Source of the DNA: Phyllostachys edulis | Taxonomy: Eukaryota; Streptophyta; Magnoliopsida; Poales; Poaceae | Length of the DNA stretch: 64,000 nucleotides | Direction of reading: 5' to 3' | NCBI GenBank assembly: GCA_036346405.1 | Contig: CM070551.1 | Location: 60,220,488-60,284,487, forward strand | In this document: positions 46,440 through 57,450 of the stretch, in pieces | Numbering within the stretch: position 1 is the first letter of the stretch | Layout of the letters: every line of letters starts with the position of its first letter | Notes under the pieces: generated by a model | The model's input: the letters and a program-made list of their open reading frames with translations, nothing else | What the model was told of the DNA's origin: nothing | The model's database searches: none | Program-made: the position numbers and the translations under genes

Positions 46440-47960
46440 GAGAATCGTCTTTCACTAGTAATCATAATCCGAGCTTAACGAGTTTCTTCGAGTCCCGCCA
46501 AGAAACCTTCATATTCGCCACATTGTTTATGGCGGGAAATTTAATCGGATGGCGACTTGAGTTGTTTGCCAATGGGGATATTAAGACGACTCCACTTTCG
46601 ATCCTTTTAACATCAAGGAACCGTCAAGTATATTGTCCACTCATCGTGGTGTTCGTACTTTCTGCCCTTGGGTGAGTTCGTGGTTTGTCCATTTGGCAAT
46701 GAATTCGCTATTGCTCGACTTTATTGTTGTTCGTGAGATGAAATGGAGGTCAAATGCCCCCAGCTCAACCGCCCATTTTGTTATTCGTCCTGATGACTCC
46801 CTGTTTCCAAGGACTTGACCAAGGGGATATCCGGTCGGTACGACCACTTTGTGGGCTTGAAAGTAATGCCTAAGCTTCCTTGAAGACATAAGGAGGCCAG
46901 AGAGCAACTTCGTACTGTGGGTATCTTTCCTTTGGTCCATGTAAGACTTCGCCACGTAATATAACGAGTCGTTAGATGTTATCCCGCTCTACCACCAAGA
47001 CACCGCTAATCGCTTATGGTGTTGCAGCCACGTAAATCAGCAATGTTTCATCCAGTCTTAGAGAAACTAAGACCGGGGTGCTTGTAAGGTACTTTTTAAG
47101 TTCTTCAAAGGTATCGTTTGCCTCTTTAGTCCACTCAAAACTCCCGTGTTTCCGAAGAAGCTTAAAGAAAGGTAATCCTTTTTCTCCTAACCTTGCTATG
47201 AAACGACTTAGCGCTGCCATACAGCCGGTTAGCTTTTGGACCTCTTTCTTTGTGGTCGGAGGGTGCATCTGGTCGATGACTTTTATCTTTACTGGATTTG
47301 CTTCAATACCTCTAGTCGAGACTAGGAAACCGAGCAATTTTTCAGCAGAAACTCCGAAAACACACTTTCCGGATTTAACTTGAGGTTATGCCTTCTCAGG
47401 TTATTGAAAGTTTCTTGTAAGTCATGAACATGATCACTAGCGTTGACGCTCTTTACGACCAGATCGTCAACGTAAGCTTCAAGGTTCCGACCTATTTGTG
47501 GATTAAAGGTTTTTTACATCAACCTTTGAAAAGTTGCACCAGCGTTTTTGAGACCAAATGGCATCTTAACATAACAGTAAGTGCCATATGGGGTGATGAA
47601 GGAAGTTTTCTCTTCATCTTCTTTACACATGTTAATCTGGTGGTACCCTTCATATGCATCTAAAAAACTTAGTAATTCGCACCCGGAGGTAGAATCTACC
47701 AGTTGATCAATGCGCGGAAGGAGAAAATCATCCTTCGGACAAGCTTTATTAAGATCTCAGAAGTCGATACACATTCGCCATTTCCCATTATTCTTCCTAA
47801 CCATTACAGGTTGGCGACCACCGAGGGTGGTCGACTTCACGGATGAATCCAGCCTTGAGAAGGTTGTCAATCTCCGACTAGATTGCCTCCTTTCGATCAG
47901 GTGCAAAACACCATAGCTTCTGCTTGATCGGTTTCTTATCAGGCTGAAGAGTTAGCCTGT
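46440..47960 (-). pseudogene. Tat reverse transcriptase and RNase H
   Basis: On the minus strand RT motifs read in order, with frame breaks: FLDAYEGYHQINMC (about 47670-47628), TPYGTYCYVKMPFGLKNAGA (about 47600-47540), AYVDDLVVKS with the catalytic Asp pair (47475-47446), and then LGFLVSTRGIEANPVKI and KEVQKLTGCMAALSRFI (47337-47190). RNase H follows at 46955-46640 (LLSGLLMSSRKLRHYFQAHK, WAVELGAFDLHF). Beyond it YLDGSLMLKGSKVE (about 46620-46575) starts a second RNase H-like segment, as known for Tat elements. Multiple stops make it non-functional. Confidence 0.8.
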
Positions 47961-48279
47961 GCTCGATCACCTCCAGGGGACTCCGGGCATATCGGACCTT
48001 TGCCGGCGAATCGCCCCGATTTGCTCGGAGGAAGGAGACGAGCGACTCTTCCTATTTAGGATCGAGTCTTGCTCCGACCAGAACCTTGCGAGCGGGTGGG
48101 TCAGCATTTTCTGACCCAGGTAGTGACTTGGCACTGTCCGGAGAAGCGTCTTTGTCGAGCGATACCTCTTTTGACTGGTCGGACGGTTTCGGCGTCATCT
48201 TCGGCCTCGAGCGTTGGACCTGTACAGTAGATGGGTCAGCCTCTCTGGTCGGAAGTTCATCGACCAGTTCTAAGGATTT

Positions 48280-48700
48280 TCAATCACATACAAAGGCCAT
48301 TTTCTGGTCTCCTCGAACCGTAATGACTCCTCTTGGTCCCGGCATTTTCAAACTTTGATAACCGTAGTGCGTGGCTAGCAAGAATTTTGCTAATGCTGGT
48401 CGACCAAGGATTCCATTATATGCAGATTCAAAATCTACAATATCAAATGGAATTTTTTCTGTTCGGAAATTATCAGGCCTTCCGGACGTAACCAGTAGGG
48501 AAACTTGTCCTATCGGTTTGGCGGTGGAGTCAGGAACTATGCCATGAAAAGCATATTTCACTGGTCTCACCTTTGACATAGGGACCTACATCTCTTTTAA
48601 AGCTTCCACAAATAATATATTCAAAGAACTACCACCATCTACTAAGACTCGATTAACCCTACAATTATTAATAGTTGATTCAACAACAATAGGGAACCTA
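48280..48700 (-). pseudogene. Tat aspartic protease
   Basis: On the minus strand LVDGGSSLNILFVEALKEM (about 48655-48600) holds the active-site Asp in the D-G-G-S-S form usual for this lineage. A stop follows, then VRPVKYAFHGIVPDSTAKPI and FDIVDFESAYNGILGRPALA to 48280. The ILGRP motif is the conserved C-terminal half of the retropepsin-like fold. It would process the Gag-Pol polyprotein; the stop breaks it. Confidence 0.75.
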
Positions 48701-48768
48701 CCCGGTCGAGTCGAAGGGATGGGACAGTCGTCTTTGCTGAAGGAAATTGCCGTGTCCGACCACCTTGA

Positions 48769-51069
48769 CTACTTGGTGATGGTCGGAGATTCGACGAGGT
48801 TGACCTCCCGCTCCATGGCCTTCAGATGATGCCTGGACTCGTATGAAGAAGATCCTCCAAAAATCATGTTGACTGTGTGTTGGGGATCCTGGTACTCCAT
48901 CTCTTCGTCGCCATCCTTGTCCTTTTTGGAGCTTGTTTCTCCGGGTTCCAATATTGCAGGAAATGGTCCTTTACCTGCATAATAATCCTCCAGTTTCTTT
49001 TGCCAGACACGACAGGTGCATAGATCAAGCCCTGCCTGCTGGTGAAGCGGACACCACTTCTTGTTTTTCTGGAATCCTTCGGTTGAAGCCTTTCCTTTGC
49101 TTCGACCAGTGTAGTCCTTCTTACCCTTCGTGAATTTTTCAGGAATCGCTAAGACTTCCTTATCATCAGGTCTGTGGTTCTTTTTCTTCTTGAGAGACTT
49201 TTTATTCTTTTTCTCTGGTTTGTCCAAGCCAGGCTGGGGAATTTTGTCTTTCCGATCGATGGCCTCACACCACTCAATTGCTTCGCTAGCGATGGCATAC
49301 TTATCGGCCATGTCGAAAAGCTCGACGGTGGTTTGTGGAGGGTTCATTGCCATGTCCTCCGTGAACCTCCGGTTCCTTAAGCCTGCCTTAAAAGCCTGAA
49401 TAACCGATGACTCTGCGATTTTCAGTATGGAATTACGGACCTGGCTGAACCTCTTGATGTATTGACGTAAAGTCTCATCAGAACCCTACCGGATTCGGTG
49501 GAGATCATCCTCCTTTCCAGGGTGATCGTACGTACCCTGGAAGTTCGCGATTAAGAGGTCGCAGAGTTGCTCCCAAGTATAGATTGATCCGACCGGTAGG
49601 TTGAGTAACCAGGACCGGGCAGACCCTTTGAGCACGGTGGGTAAATAGTTAGCCATTACATTTTCGTCACCACCAGCAGCTCTGATGGCGGTGGTGTATA
49701 TTTGGAGAAATTCTAGCGGGTTTTGAGTCTCGTTGAATTTGTCTAAGTTAGCCGGTCGGAACCGGTTTGGCCAACGCACAGCCTGGAGCCCTGCAGAGAA
49801 GGCTCGACAACCTGTGATGGATTCATGGCGCCTTCTCTGGGAAGGTGCCGGATTGTAATCGGTCGGAGACCGGTTCCTATGGTTGGAACGCAGCGCTCCG
49901 ATGAGCCGATCCGGTCGTGGACATTTGTATAATGTCTCCGACCGCCTACTTGATTCAAACGGTGCCTGAGATCGTCAGGTTCCAGCGTTTGTTCTTCTCG
50001 ACGTGGTGAGGGAGTTGCTATCTGAAATAGCCTTCTTCCCTCATGACTCCTAGGTCGGAATCGCCGAGAGGTCCCGGTATCGCTTTGTTCCCCAATTTGA
50101 CCATGTTGCCCTCACCGAGGGAGGAGCGTTGAGATGAAGTCATGGTCGACTTCCCGCACTTCTTTGTTCTCGATCGCCCGCTTAGCTGTATAGTCTGCTG
50201 CGCACTTTCCGATACTTGGCCTACGAAATGCATACAAAACCCGGAGTTTCTACTAGAACAGGTCGAATTATTTAACATAGCTTGCACACGTCGCAAGTTT
50301 TGTATAGCTACCGAAGGTCTCAGGGGGTTCAGACTGGTCGTAGGTGTATGCGCACTGAATCTTCCCCGACCTTCGGATTTGTTCTCGTCCGATCGCTTTT
50401 ATCGGGCAAGCCAGTGAGTTAATTGATGGACGTCGATCAGCTCCGTTGCCTCCGGAAGTTGGTGCTTGACGGCCCACATCATCTCCACCAACACGTGGTG
50501 GCGTGGCAGAGTGCGTAGGACCGCAAGGCATCCGAATTTGCATCTCCGATCGCATTGACCTCATGCCTCCAGCAGCGATCTTCCGATAAGCTTCCATTGT
50601 AACTGATGGAGAGCTTCTCAGTGCTTTTGCCAGAAGTTTCCATGACAGAGAGCGGTCGGAGATGAGCACCTCCGAAGGTCTTCTTGGCGAACTCAACGGC
50701 CCACGTGTACCAATCGTATCGAGTTTGATCATCTCCGTATGGTTCATCGATCATGGAGGCTTCATCGACACCATTACCAGGTGTCGATTCGCTCCTGGAA
50801 TTGCCAGAAACCGTAGGTGAGTATCTTTCAGCCATGATTTCATCGAGAGTATAGAGATTCTTGATTTGTGGTGCTGAAAATTCTTCACCTGTTTTGCTGG
50901 TTGGAACGACCGGGCTTGAGGAGGTTCCCTGGCCTTCCGAGCTAATCAGAATGGCTGGAACCGCCACCCATCGTACGGGTGGATCCTCATCCATTGGGTC
51001 GACTTCGCCGACGTCGGCGATGTGCGAACCAGCGGAGGAGGAGGAGGATGACATGCCATTCTCTTGCAT
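48769..51069 (-). pseudogene. Tat gag
   Basis: A Met at 51069 starts a Ser-rich, acidic N-terminal region (to about 50480), then frames change. The capsid-type domain lies at 49779-49486 (FRPANLDKFNETQNPLEFLQ, GSARSWLLNLPVGSIYTWEQ, IANFQGTYDHP). After one stop it continues with LRQYIKRFSQVRNSI and FKAGLRNRRFTEDMAMNPP. A Lys-rich part and a zinc-knuckle-like WCPLHQQAGLDLCTC (about 49055-49010) follow, ending at 48769. Gag would form the cytoplasmic particle in which reverse transcription occurs. It is broken by a stop at about 49485 and frame changes between 50480 and 49800. Confidence 0.75.
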
Positions 51070-51228
51070 GGCACGGATGCATCCTTACATGTCGAGGTTG
51101 GCGTAGTCTGCCAAGTCGAACCAGTTCTCCTCATCAAAAACTCCGGGCATAATCGCATGAACGATTACAGGAATTTGGGCGAGGATTTTGATGAGCAAGA
51201 AGTTTCTTCAGAAAACTCACGTCTTCTA

Positions 51229-51246
51229 CCCTACGGACGGCGCCAG
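51229..51246 (-). other. Primer-binding site of the Tat element
   Basis: On the minus strand, at the inner edge of the right LTR, TGGCGCCGTCCGTAGG occurs. TGGCGCC complements the 3' end of a tRNA with CGGCGCCA; tRNA-Asp or tRNA-Arg are the usual candidates in grass gypsy elements. Confidence 0.7.
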
Positions 51247-51247
51247 C

Positions 51248-51912
51248 TATCGACGATCGAGTCGCCGATCTTACGAAATAAAAAGAGGAAAATGACGTGG
51301 AGTATCCTGGGAGAGAATGGGGGCTGCTCTTTATTAATATGAACTGGAATTACAAGACCTGACTTGGGACTATCTCTAATTACACTGAATGTATTGAATG
51401 CTAGGCAAAGTAATCAGGCTTAAAGACTGATTTCCTTGCTACTGCTTTGGCTTTTGTGTTGCCTTGCTTTGTGTGTCTTTTGTTGTCTTTTCGTCTTCTG
51501 CGTTCCACCCTTAAATAACTCCTGAAGAGGCGGCAGTTACTCCTGGAGAAGGCGTCCCTGGCGAAACGTTACAACTGGTCGGAGGTTTAAGGCAGTTAAC
51601 AACGTGTTAACTACCTTGCGGTTAAGTGCCTGTGAAAAGCTTAACCGTATGGTGGTTTATTGTCAGTGTCTTGTATATCATCGCATGGTATGGAATATTC
51701 AGCACGTGTCCCATTCATCATACGGTAAGAAATACCAGTTCATAGCTTTTTCGAGCAGCTACCTAGTCGAAGCCTAGTCCGACCAGGGTACCCATCGTGT
51801 AACCTCTGGAATCCTCACAACCAGTGAGGTCGTTAGCCTTAGGGGTTACGACCATGAAGATGTATGGTCTTTTATGTATTAAATTAATACATAGAGGTTT
51901 TAATCCTCGTCA
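51248..51912 (-). repeat. 5' LTR of the Tat element
   Basis: It is 665 bases long. The plus strand begins TATCGACGATCG (TG altered to TA) and ends TCCTCGTCA. It is followed by the AGTGA target copy and then the resumed outer LTR. Confidence 0.9.
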
Positions 51913-52210
51913 AGTGAGGTTTAGACCTGGGAAGGTAGGTCTGGATCGGAGAAAATCTAACCACTTGGGAGGTCTAGACCTAAGGAGGTCTGGATCAGAG
52001 AAGGGCAAAACTAGCATGTAAGAGGAGGGATCACTAAAACTCCAACAAACCCAACCACCAAAAGAGAGTCTTTAGTTGAAGTCCTGTTTAGTCAATCAAG
52101 TCCATATCTTGAAATTCTCAAGTTAAGCTTTGAATTCTCATCAAAACAAAATGGTTCTTTTATTTTGAAAAATTCAAAAAGACTCCAAAAAATCAAGGTG
52201 TTACAGGCCA

Positions 52211-53189
52211 CTACCCTCTTGATGATGAACATAACCACTGGTAAGGAGAATACACCTTTGCTTTCACAGCATACTGGTATATAATTTTTAAAAAAATTTC
52301 TACTATCATTCATCTTTAGGCGGGTTGTCGAACATGGTAGAGAGTGAACTCATATTCTTCTTGGACTCAATCTATGCCGCCGAGTTGGAAGATATAAGTC
52401 TCTACGGCATCTTTATACTAAATATATTGCATCTCTATAATAATTACATCTCTATTGTAACCCTCTAAATATTGTATTACTTTTTTGTTTATCTATAGGC
52501 CTTCATGCATCCTTAATGAATGCCCCTGCTACTGTACGCTACTATGTCAATTTCGTCATCCAGATGAGGATCAACACGATTGCTAATCCTCATTATCAAG
52601 GGTTGAACGAGTAGGAAGGCAAAGTGGGAAACGATCTCCAGAGTTGGACTTATTTATATTGCACTCTTTGGTTATGTTAGTTTAAATAACAAATTTTTTA
52701 GTACTTTCAATGGTATGTTATTTCATTTGTTATTGTTTCAATATCGCGTTGAAGCAAAGTATCTCTTAAGTTCATTGTATCATTACTTATTTCAAGCACT
52801 CAATTCATGAATGCAACATTTTATTATGTATGGTTTGGACTTCATTCGGTGATGAAATGCTTGTTGAATTTTAATCAGGATGTAAATGACTCCAAGTCAA
52901 TCTTATTTAGTCATGTTTTTTCCCCTTCATTTGGGTTATGAAAATGGCTTCAAAATAATTATATAGTTTGTGTTTCCGTCACAACACACGGGCACTTGAC
53001 TAATTTTTGTATAATAGATAGTGGAATTTCATACCAGACACTAGAACCTAATTTTTCGGTTAAACTCTTGTGTCCAAACTCCAAACGGGCGTGATCAACC
53101 CTGCCTCAACAACTAAGTGTCAAGGGCGGATCCACATAGGGTCATGGGTGTACAGATGTACATCCATTTTTTTTTTGCAAATTACCTAG
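52211..53189. other. AT-rich region; no supported gene
   Basis: About 1 kb follows the nested LTRs. Short exon-like pieces bounded by AG and GT (52321-52400, 52500-52615) do not give a known domain, and stops occur. It is the continuation of the sequence left of 36833. Confidence 0.4.
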
Positions 53190-53362
53190 TATATAGTATA
53201 TATATTAGACATATATACCAATACTTGGGCCATCTACTCATATTTGTACATCTAAATTGTTTCAACCCATCCCAACACAACCCCCTCCCCCAATTCATTC
53301 AGCGATGCGACCCATTCTTCCATTAGTCCACATGGCTCAACAAACTAATAGCAAATAGCCAG
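53190..53362. repeat. Flank segment duplicated at 55536-55698
   Basis: ATATATACCAATACTTGGGC, CATCTACTCATATTTGTAC and CAACACAACCCCCTCCC recur in the same order at 55536-55698, each time directly before an LTR. Confidence 0.8.
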
Positions 53363-54269
53363 TTCTCGAAGTTTTAATATCGATCTTATGAAATGAATGC
53401 TAGGGACACTATGATAGAGATTACACAGGAGGAGACACAGGGGGGGTAGACAGGTTTAGGCCTTCTCTAGAGAGAAAAACAACCATACTCCTGTGTTCGT
53501 GTATTGAATATGTTTACAAGAAGAAATAAGCCACCAAAAATAAGACTAATGACTTCTATAGTTTGAACAATCTATTGTTCTTTCTTCGTCTTTTTTCCCT
53601 GTCCACAGGTGTTGCCCTTTATATAACTTCTGAAGGGGCGGTAGTTGTTATGTGCCAGGAGGCACCTTGACGGTTGGCTGATTGCGTATGTTGATGGCAG
53701 TTATTGTCAGAGAAACACTCTCTTGCACGTTCGCCATGCAATTACGATAGAGACAAAGAGAACTACGTTCAGTTATGTTAGAGACAAACAACACGTGAAT
53801 AACTACCACGCGTGAATGAGCGTAGTGTAAAGAGTCCCTAGTTGATTGGGTCCACATGCCTGTGGGTTCTCTTGACTACAGGGTAGTCGTAAATGACTTG
53901 ATCGTAGAAAGCCTTACGACCATAAGATGGTCGTAGTAGACCTTATGACCATAAAGTGGTCATAATAGAACTCACGACCAGGAAGTGGTCGTAATCTTCC
54001 TTTGTCACTGCAGACTAATGACAAGGGGTACCTATTATAGTTGTTTAAGTATATCATTATCCATAATAAATATTACAAATAAACAATTCCATTAATTGAG
54101 GATTATTGAGTCCTTGCCATCTAGCCCCCAGCTTCAAGTGAAAATGACTTACTTGGAAAAGAGGTCGTAGGATAGTGGTTGGAAGGAAATATTTTTGGCT
54201 AGTATGTTTTTTACCAGAAGTTGACTTGGTCAAGGAAGGTATTTTTACTTGAGTTGTAAAAATAAAATC

Positions 54270-55129
54270 CCTTTTACCGAATGGGCAGAAAAAGAAGACC
54301 TGCTCAAGAACCTCCAGAAGGCGACTTCTGCAGCTTGCAAACTGCAGAATGTTATGAAAAGTAAGTCTTTCTTTTATATTTGTCATTTCGACAACTTTAT
54401 TTCTTTTCTTACTTTTCGACTTCTTATTTATTGAAAAAGAAGTCTGTGGGCAAGCTTCAATCCGAGCTCAGATCAAAGAGCTTGGTGATCGAGGAGCTCA
54501 CCCGCATCGCAAAACAAAACGATAAGAGCATCAAGACTTGGGAGGGGCAGTGCACAAGGGATGCAGCCTCTCATAAAAAGGAAGTAAAAAAGCTTGATGA
54601 CCGCTTGACAGATAGAAATTCTTACCTACGACCAGTATAAAATACTAGTTTAAAATATTGTTTTATTAACTGGTCGTTATTCTTTTTTACAGAGCAAGCG
54701 ACAGAAATAAAATGACTCCAGGAGGTACTGACCCGCAGTCAGGAGGAGACGAAAGCAACCAAAGTCAACCTTCAAGAGAACGTCTCTTTCCTGAATAGCG
54801 TGCTCAGAGGATTGGGTGCTAATGAGGTTGCTCCTCTAGAAGACACCCTGGTCGGACACATAAGCTGTGTTGTCCAGTAGGTCAGAAATCTTCAGGAGTT
54901 GATTACTACTCTAAAGACCAACCCAGCTAATTCAATGAGGCGAGCGGTTGAAAAAGGAGTAAGTGTTGCCTTGGCAAAACTTAAAACACATGACTGTAGC
55001 CTTTGTCTTCCTCTAGTCAAGGCTGATTTCGACTGTCCTGAAGCACAAGCCCAAAGACTGATCGAAGAGGCTCAATCAGCTAGTAAAAAAGTCACGGAGG
55101 AGATGCAACTTGGATCTCCTTTCGAATAG
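54270..55129 (+). pseudogene. Antisense-ORF fragment of the truncated Tat element (coiled coil)
   Basis: Exon pieces encode helical, charged sequence: EKEDLLKNLQKATSAACKLQ, GKLQSELRSKSLVIEELTRI and KKEVKKLDDRLTDRNSYLR. The last part has RRAVEKGVSVALAKLKTHD, CSLCLPLVKADFDCPEAQAQ and ends KKVTEEMQLGSPFE at 55129. This C terminus is clearly related to that of 41014-43884 (GVS-ALAKLK, DF-CP, EEM--GSP). Stops near 54712 and 54878 break it. The N-terminal conserved part is missing. Confidence 0.65.
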
Positions 55130-55299
55130 TTTGTAACAGGTAGTCTATTTGTAAAGACAATGTTTGATTTTGTATATGTATAAAGCTTCATTTCCTGCAA
55201 ATTGTCTTTTTGAGTAGTTAGTAACTCATAAGACAAAGTAAAAAAAAAGAGAATTGAAAAATTAAGACCAAGAATTAAAGTCAGGATTATAACTTTATT

Positions 55300-55312
55300 C
55301 TAGCCCCCGATT
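55300..55312 (-). other. Second polypurine-like motif downstream of the antisense-ORF fragment
   Basis: CTAGCCCCCGATT repeats the motif next to the 3' LTR, in the same relative place as 44016-44027 in the larger element. Confidence 0.6.
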
Positions 55313-55465
55313 GTTTGCTTAGTTAAAGCAAAAGTACTAAGGAAAACAGTGGAAAAAGAGCCCGCTTAAAAAAAATCCGACCACGTTTTGTCGAACTTAG
55401 TTTCCTTGTATTACAAAGAAGAGTTAGGGATAGGTCGACGCTAGAAAGTTCATTCTAATGGGGAC

Positions 55466-55467
<2 letters not shown>

Positions 55468-55540
<73 letters not shown>
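55468..55540. repeat. (TA)n microsatellite at a duplication junction
   Basis: About 73 bases of TA dinucleotides lie exactly where the truncated Tat internal region meets the duplicated flank. Confidence 0.95.
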
Positions 55541-55544
<4 letters not shown>

Positions 55545-55698
55545 GCATATATACCAATATTTGGGCCATCTACTCATATTTGTACGTCTAAATTGTTTTA
55601 GCCCATCCCAACACAACCCCCTCCCGAATTCATTCAACGATGCGACCCATTCTTCCATTAGCTTGCACAGCCCAACAATCTAAGAGGAAACAACCCGT
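55536..55698. repeat. Second copy of the duplicated flank segment
   Basis: It is the counterpart of 53190-53362 and ends CCCGT (55694-55698), which serves as the left target copy of the following solo LTR. Confidence 0.8.
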
Positions 55699-56453
55699 TG
55701 TCGATGTTTTAATATCAATCTTATGAAATGAATGCTGGGGACACTATGATTGAGATTATGCAAGAGGAGACACGAGATTTTTTTATACAAGTTCAGACCT
55801 TCTCCGGAGAGAATAACAACTCTACTCCTGTTTTATTGTATTGAATGTGTTTACAAGAAGAAAGAAGCCACCGAAAATAAGACTAATGACTTCTGTAGTT
55901 TGAACAGTCTATTGTTCTTTCTTCGTTCTTTCTCCTTGTCCGCTGGCGTTGCCTTTTATATCACTTCTGAAGGGGTGGTGTTTGTTATGTGCCAGGAGGC
56001 GCCTTGAAGGTTGGCTGATTGCGCACGTTGATGGCGGTTATTGTCAAAGAAACACTCTCCCACATGTTCGCCATGCAGTTACGTTAGAGACAAAGAACTA
56101 TGTGCGGTTATGTCAGAGACAAACAGCGTGTGAATAATTACCACATGTGAATGAGCACAGTGTACAGAGTCCCTAGATGATTGGGTCCGCATGCTTGTGG
56201 GTTCTCCCGACTATGGGGTGGTTGTAGTTGACCTAGTTGTAGAAATCCTTACGACCATAAGATGGTCGTAGTAAACCTTACGACCATAAAGTCGTCATAA
56301 TAGACCTCACGACCAGGAAGTGGTTGTAATCTTCCTTTGTTATTGTAAACTAATGACAAGGGTACATCTAATGATTGTTTAAGGATACCATTATCTATAA
56401 TAAGTATTACATATAAATAATTCCATTAATTGAGGATTATTGAATCCTCGTCA
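55699..56453 (-). mobile_element. Solo LTR, 755 bp, Tat-like
   Basis: It begins TGTCGATGTTTT and ends TCCTCGTCA, flanked by CCCGT on both sides (55694-55698 and 56454-56458). It matches 53363-54119. The perfect five-base duplication shows that this LTR is bounded on its own here. Confidence 0.8.
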
Positions 56454-56458
56454 CCCGT

Positions 56459-56517
56459 CTTCTCCTTAGTCCTCACAACCGAGCCAAAATCCCTCCCTCT
56501 CAAGTCTCAGCTTTTAC

Positions 56518-56563
<46 letters not shown>

Positions 56564-57441
56564 AAAGACCACCATGTCACGAGGACACGAGCGGCACTAG
56601 CACAAGGAAGGGGCGAGACGGCGAGCTACCGAGGGGCGAGGGCGGCTGGCGATTGGCACACGTGTAGTGGCAGCAAGCAGTGTGTGGCGTGGGTGACTCA
56701 CGGTGCGGCGGTGCGACGAGGGTGGGTGCGGTGTCATAGTGGCGACGAGCATGGTAGGGCAAGGCGTGCCGCAACGAGCAGGGCGATGCGGGTGGCCATG
56801 GGGGCCTAGGTGAGGGTACAGCGGGTGGCGCACAGGTGGATCTCGTTCCTAACAACAAGTATCAATAGTAGGCAGAGGGAGGAGCCAGCATGTGCATCGC
56901 GATCCCAAATCCAAATTCTTTTTTGTTGATTTGAAATTGTATTTTCCTGTTGTGTCAAGAACAACTCCATTGACTTTGACATTCAATCTAAGCAAACAAA
57001 TATACCATTTTCCTTCTGCATGCTCCCTTAGTTTGTAGGATGAGAAAATTCTTAGTGCAGTCTTATGTTGATGAAGCCCTGATATTTCAAAGTTGTCAAA
57101 CAATGCCATTAGGTCCTTGAATGTTTATTTAGCTAGAGATTGTCCACATAGATTTATACTCCATTAATTGTTGTTTGATGGATCATGATTTTTGCACCAA
57201 CTTTAAATTTAGTTACTTCATAAATTTCTGAGCAGCATATGCATTTGAGGTGTAAGAATCATCGAGTTAAATTGTAGTTTTTCTTAATTATTTTCTGATT
57301 TCCCTTAAATTATTTTGAGATGTTGTCTATTAGGAACAATATGTACTTTGTTTTTTATTGCTAAACTTGATCTTTTTCATTTTTTTATTGCTAACCTTGA
57401 TCTTTTTCATTAAAGTATATTTTGCTAACTCCGACCACCCC
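56459..57441. other. Region with CT microsatellite; no supported gene
   Basis: It contains a (CT)n tract at 56519-56561, then a GC-rich patch (56570-56850) with overlapping frames on both strands. A minus-strand frame at 57109-56849 (FDNFEISGLHQHKTALRIFS) may be an exon relic but matches nothing I recognise. Confidence 0.45.
56519..56561. repeat. (CT)n microsatellite, about 43 bp
   Basis: Uninterrupted CT dinucleotides followed by TTCAAAG. Confidence 0.95.
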
Positions 57442-57450
57442 TTCTGTAAA

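Larger units (their letters stand above)
39938..51912 (-). mobile_element. Tat-lineage Ty3/gypsy retrotransposon, 12 kb
   Basis: LTRs of 689 and 665 bases (39938-40626 and 51248-51912) flank an internal region whose gag, protease, RT, RNase H and integrase all read on the minus strand. The 5' LTR is therefore the right-hand one. AGTGA flanks the whole element (39933-39937 and 51913-51917). A primer-binding site lies at the inner edge of the right LTR and a G-rich polypurine tract at the inner edge of the left. Two further features fit the Tat lineage: an additional RNase H-like segment after the usual one, and an antisense ORF between integrase and the 3' LTR. Stops interrupt gag and pol. The LTRs are similar but differ by substitutions and a deletion of about 24 bases, so the insertion is not very recent. 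Confidence 0.9.
36839..52205 (-). mobile_element. Solo LTR (3.4 kb net) of the GGAGGTC-rich family, split by a gypsy element
   Basis: The plus strand starts TGTGACGACCCGG at 36839 and ends GGTGTTACA at 52205, with GGCCA on both sides (36834-36838 and 52206-52210). It is the sister of 12129-15657. Removing the inner element at 39938-51912 with one copy of its AGTGA duplication leaves about 3387 bases. The sister LTR serves as an empty site: its sequence at about 15355-15380 runs uninterrupted where this copy is split. A TATA-like site on the minus strand lies near 38875. No internal region is present. Confidence 0.85.
53363..55467 (-). mobile_element. Truncated Tat-like element: 3' LTR plus part of the internal region
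   Basis: An LTR of 757 bases (53363-54119) matches 55699-56453. Next to it, CTAGCCCCCAGC (54121) is a polypurine tract on the minus strand, so this is a 3' LTR and the element reads on the minus strand. The internal part contains only the end of an antisense ORF and then breaks at a TA repeat. No gag, pol or primer-binding site remains. A TATA-like TATATAAAGG lies on the minus strand near 53620. Confidence 0.7.

Noticed and set aside
55455..55658. Frame encoding an Ile-Tyr repeat
   Set aside because: It is translation of the TA microsatellite.
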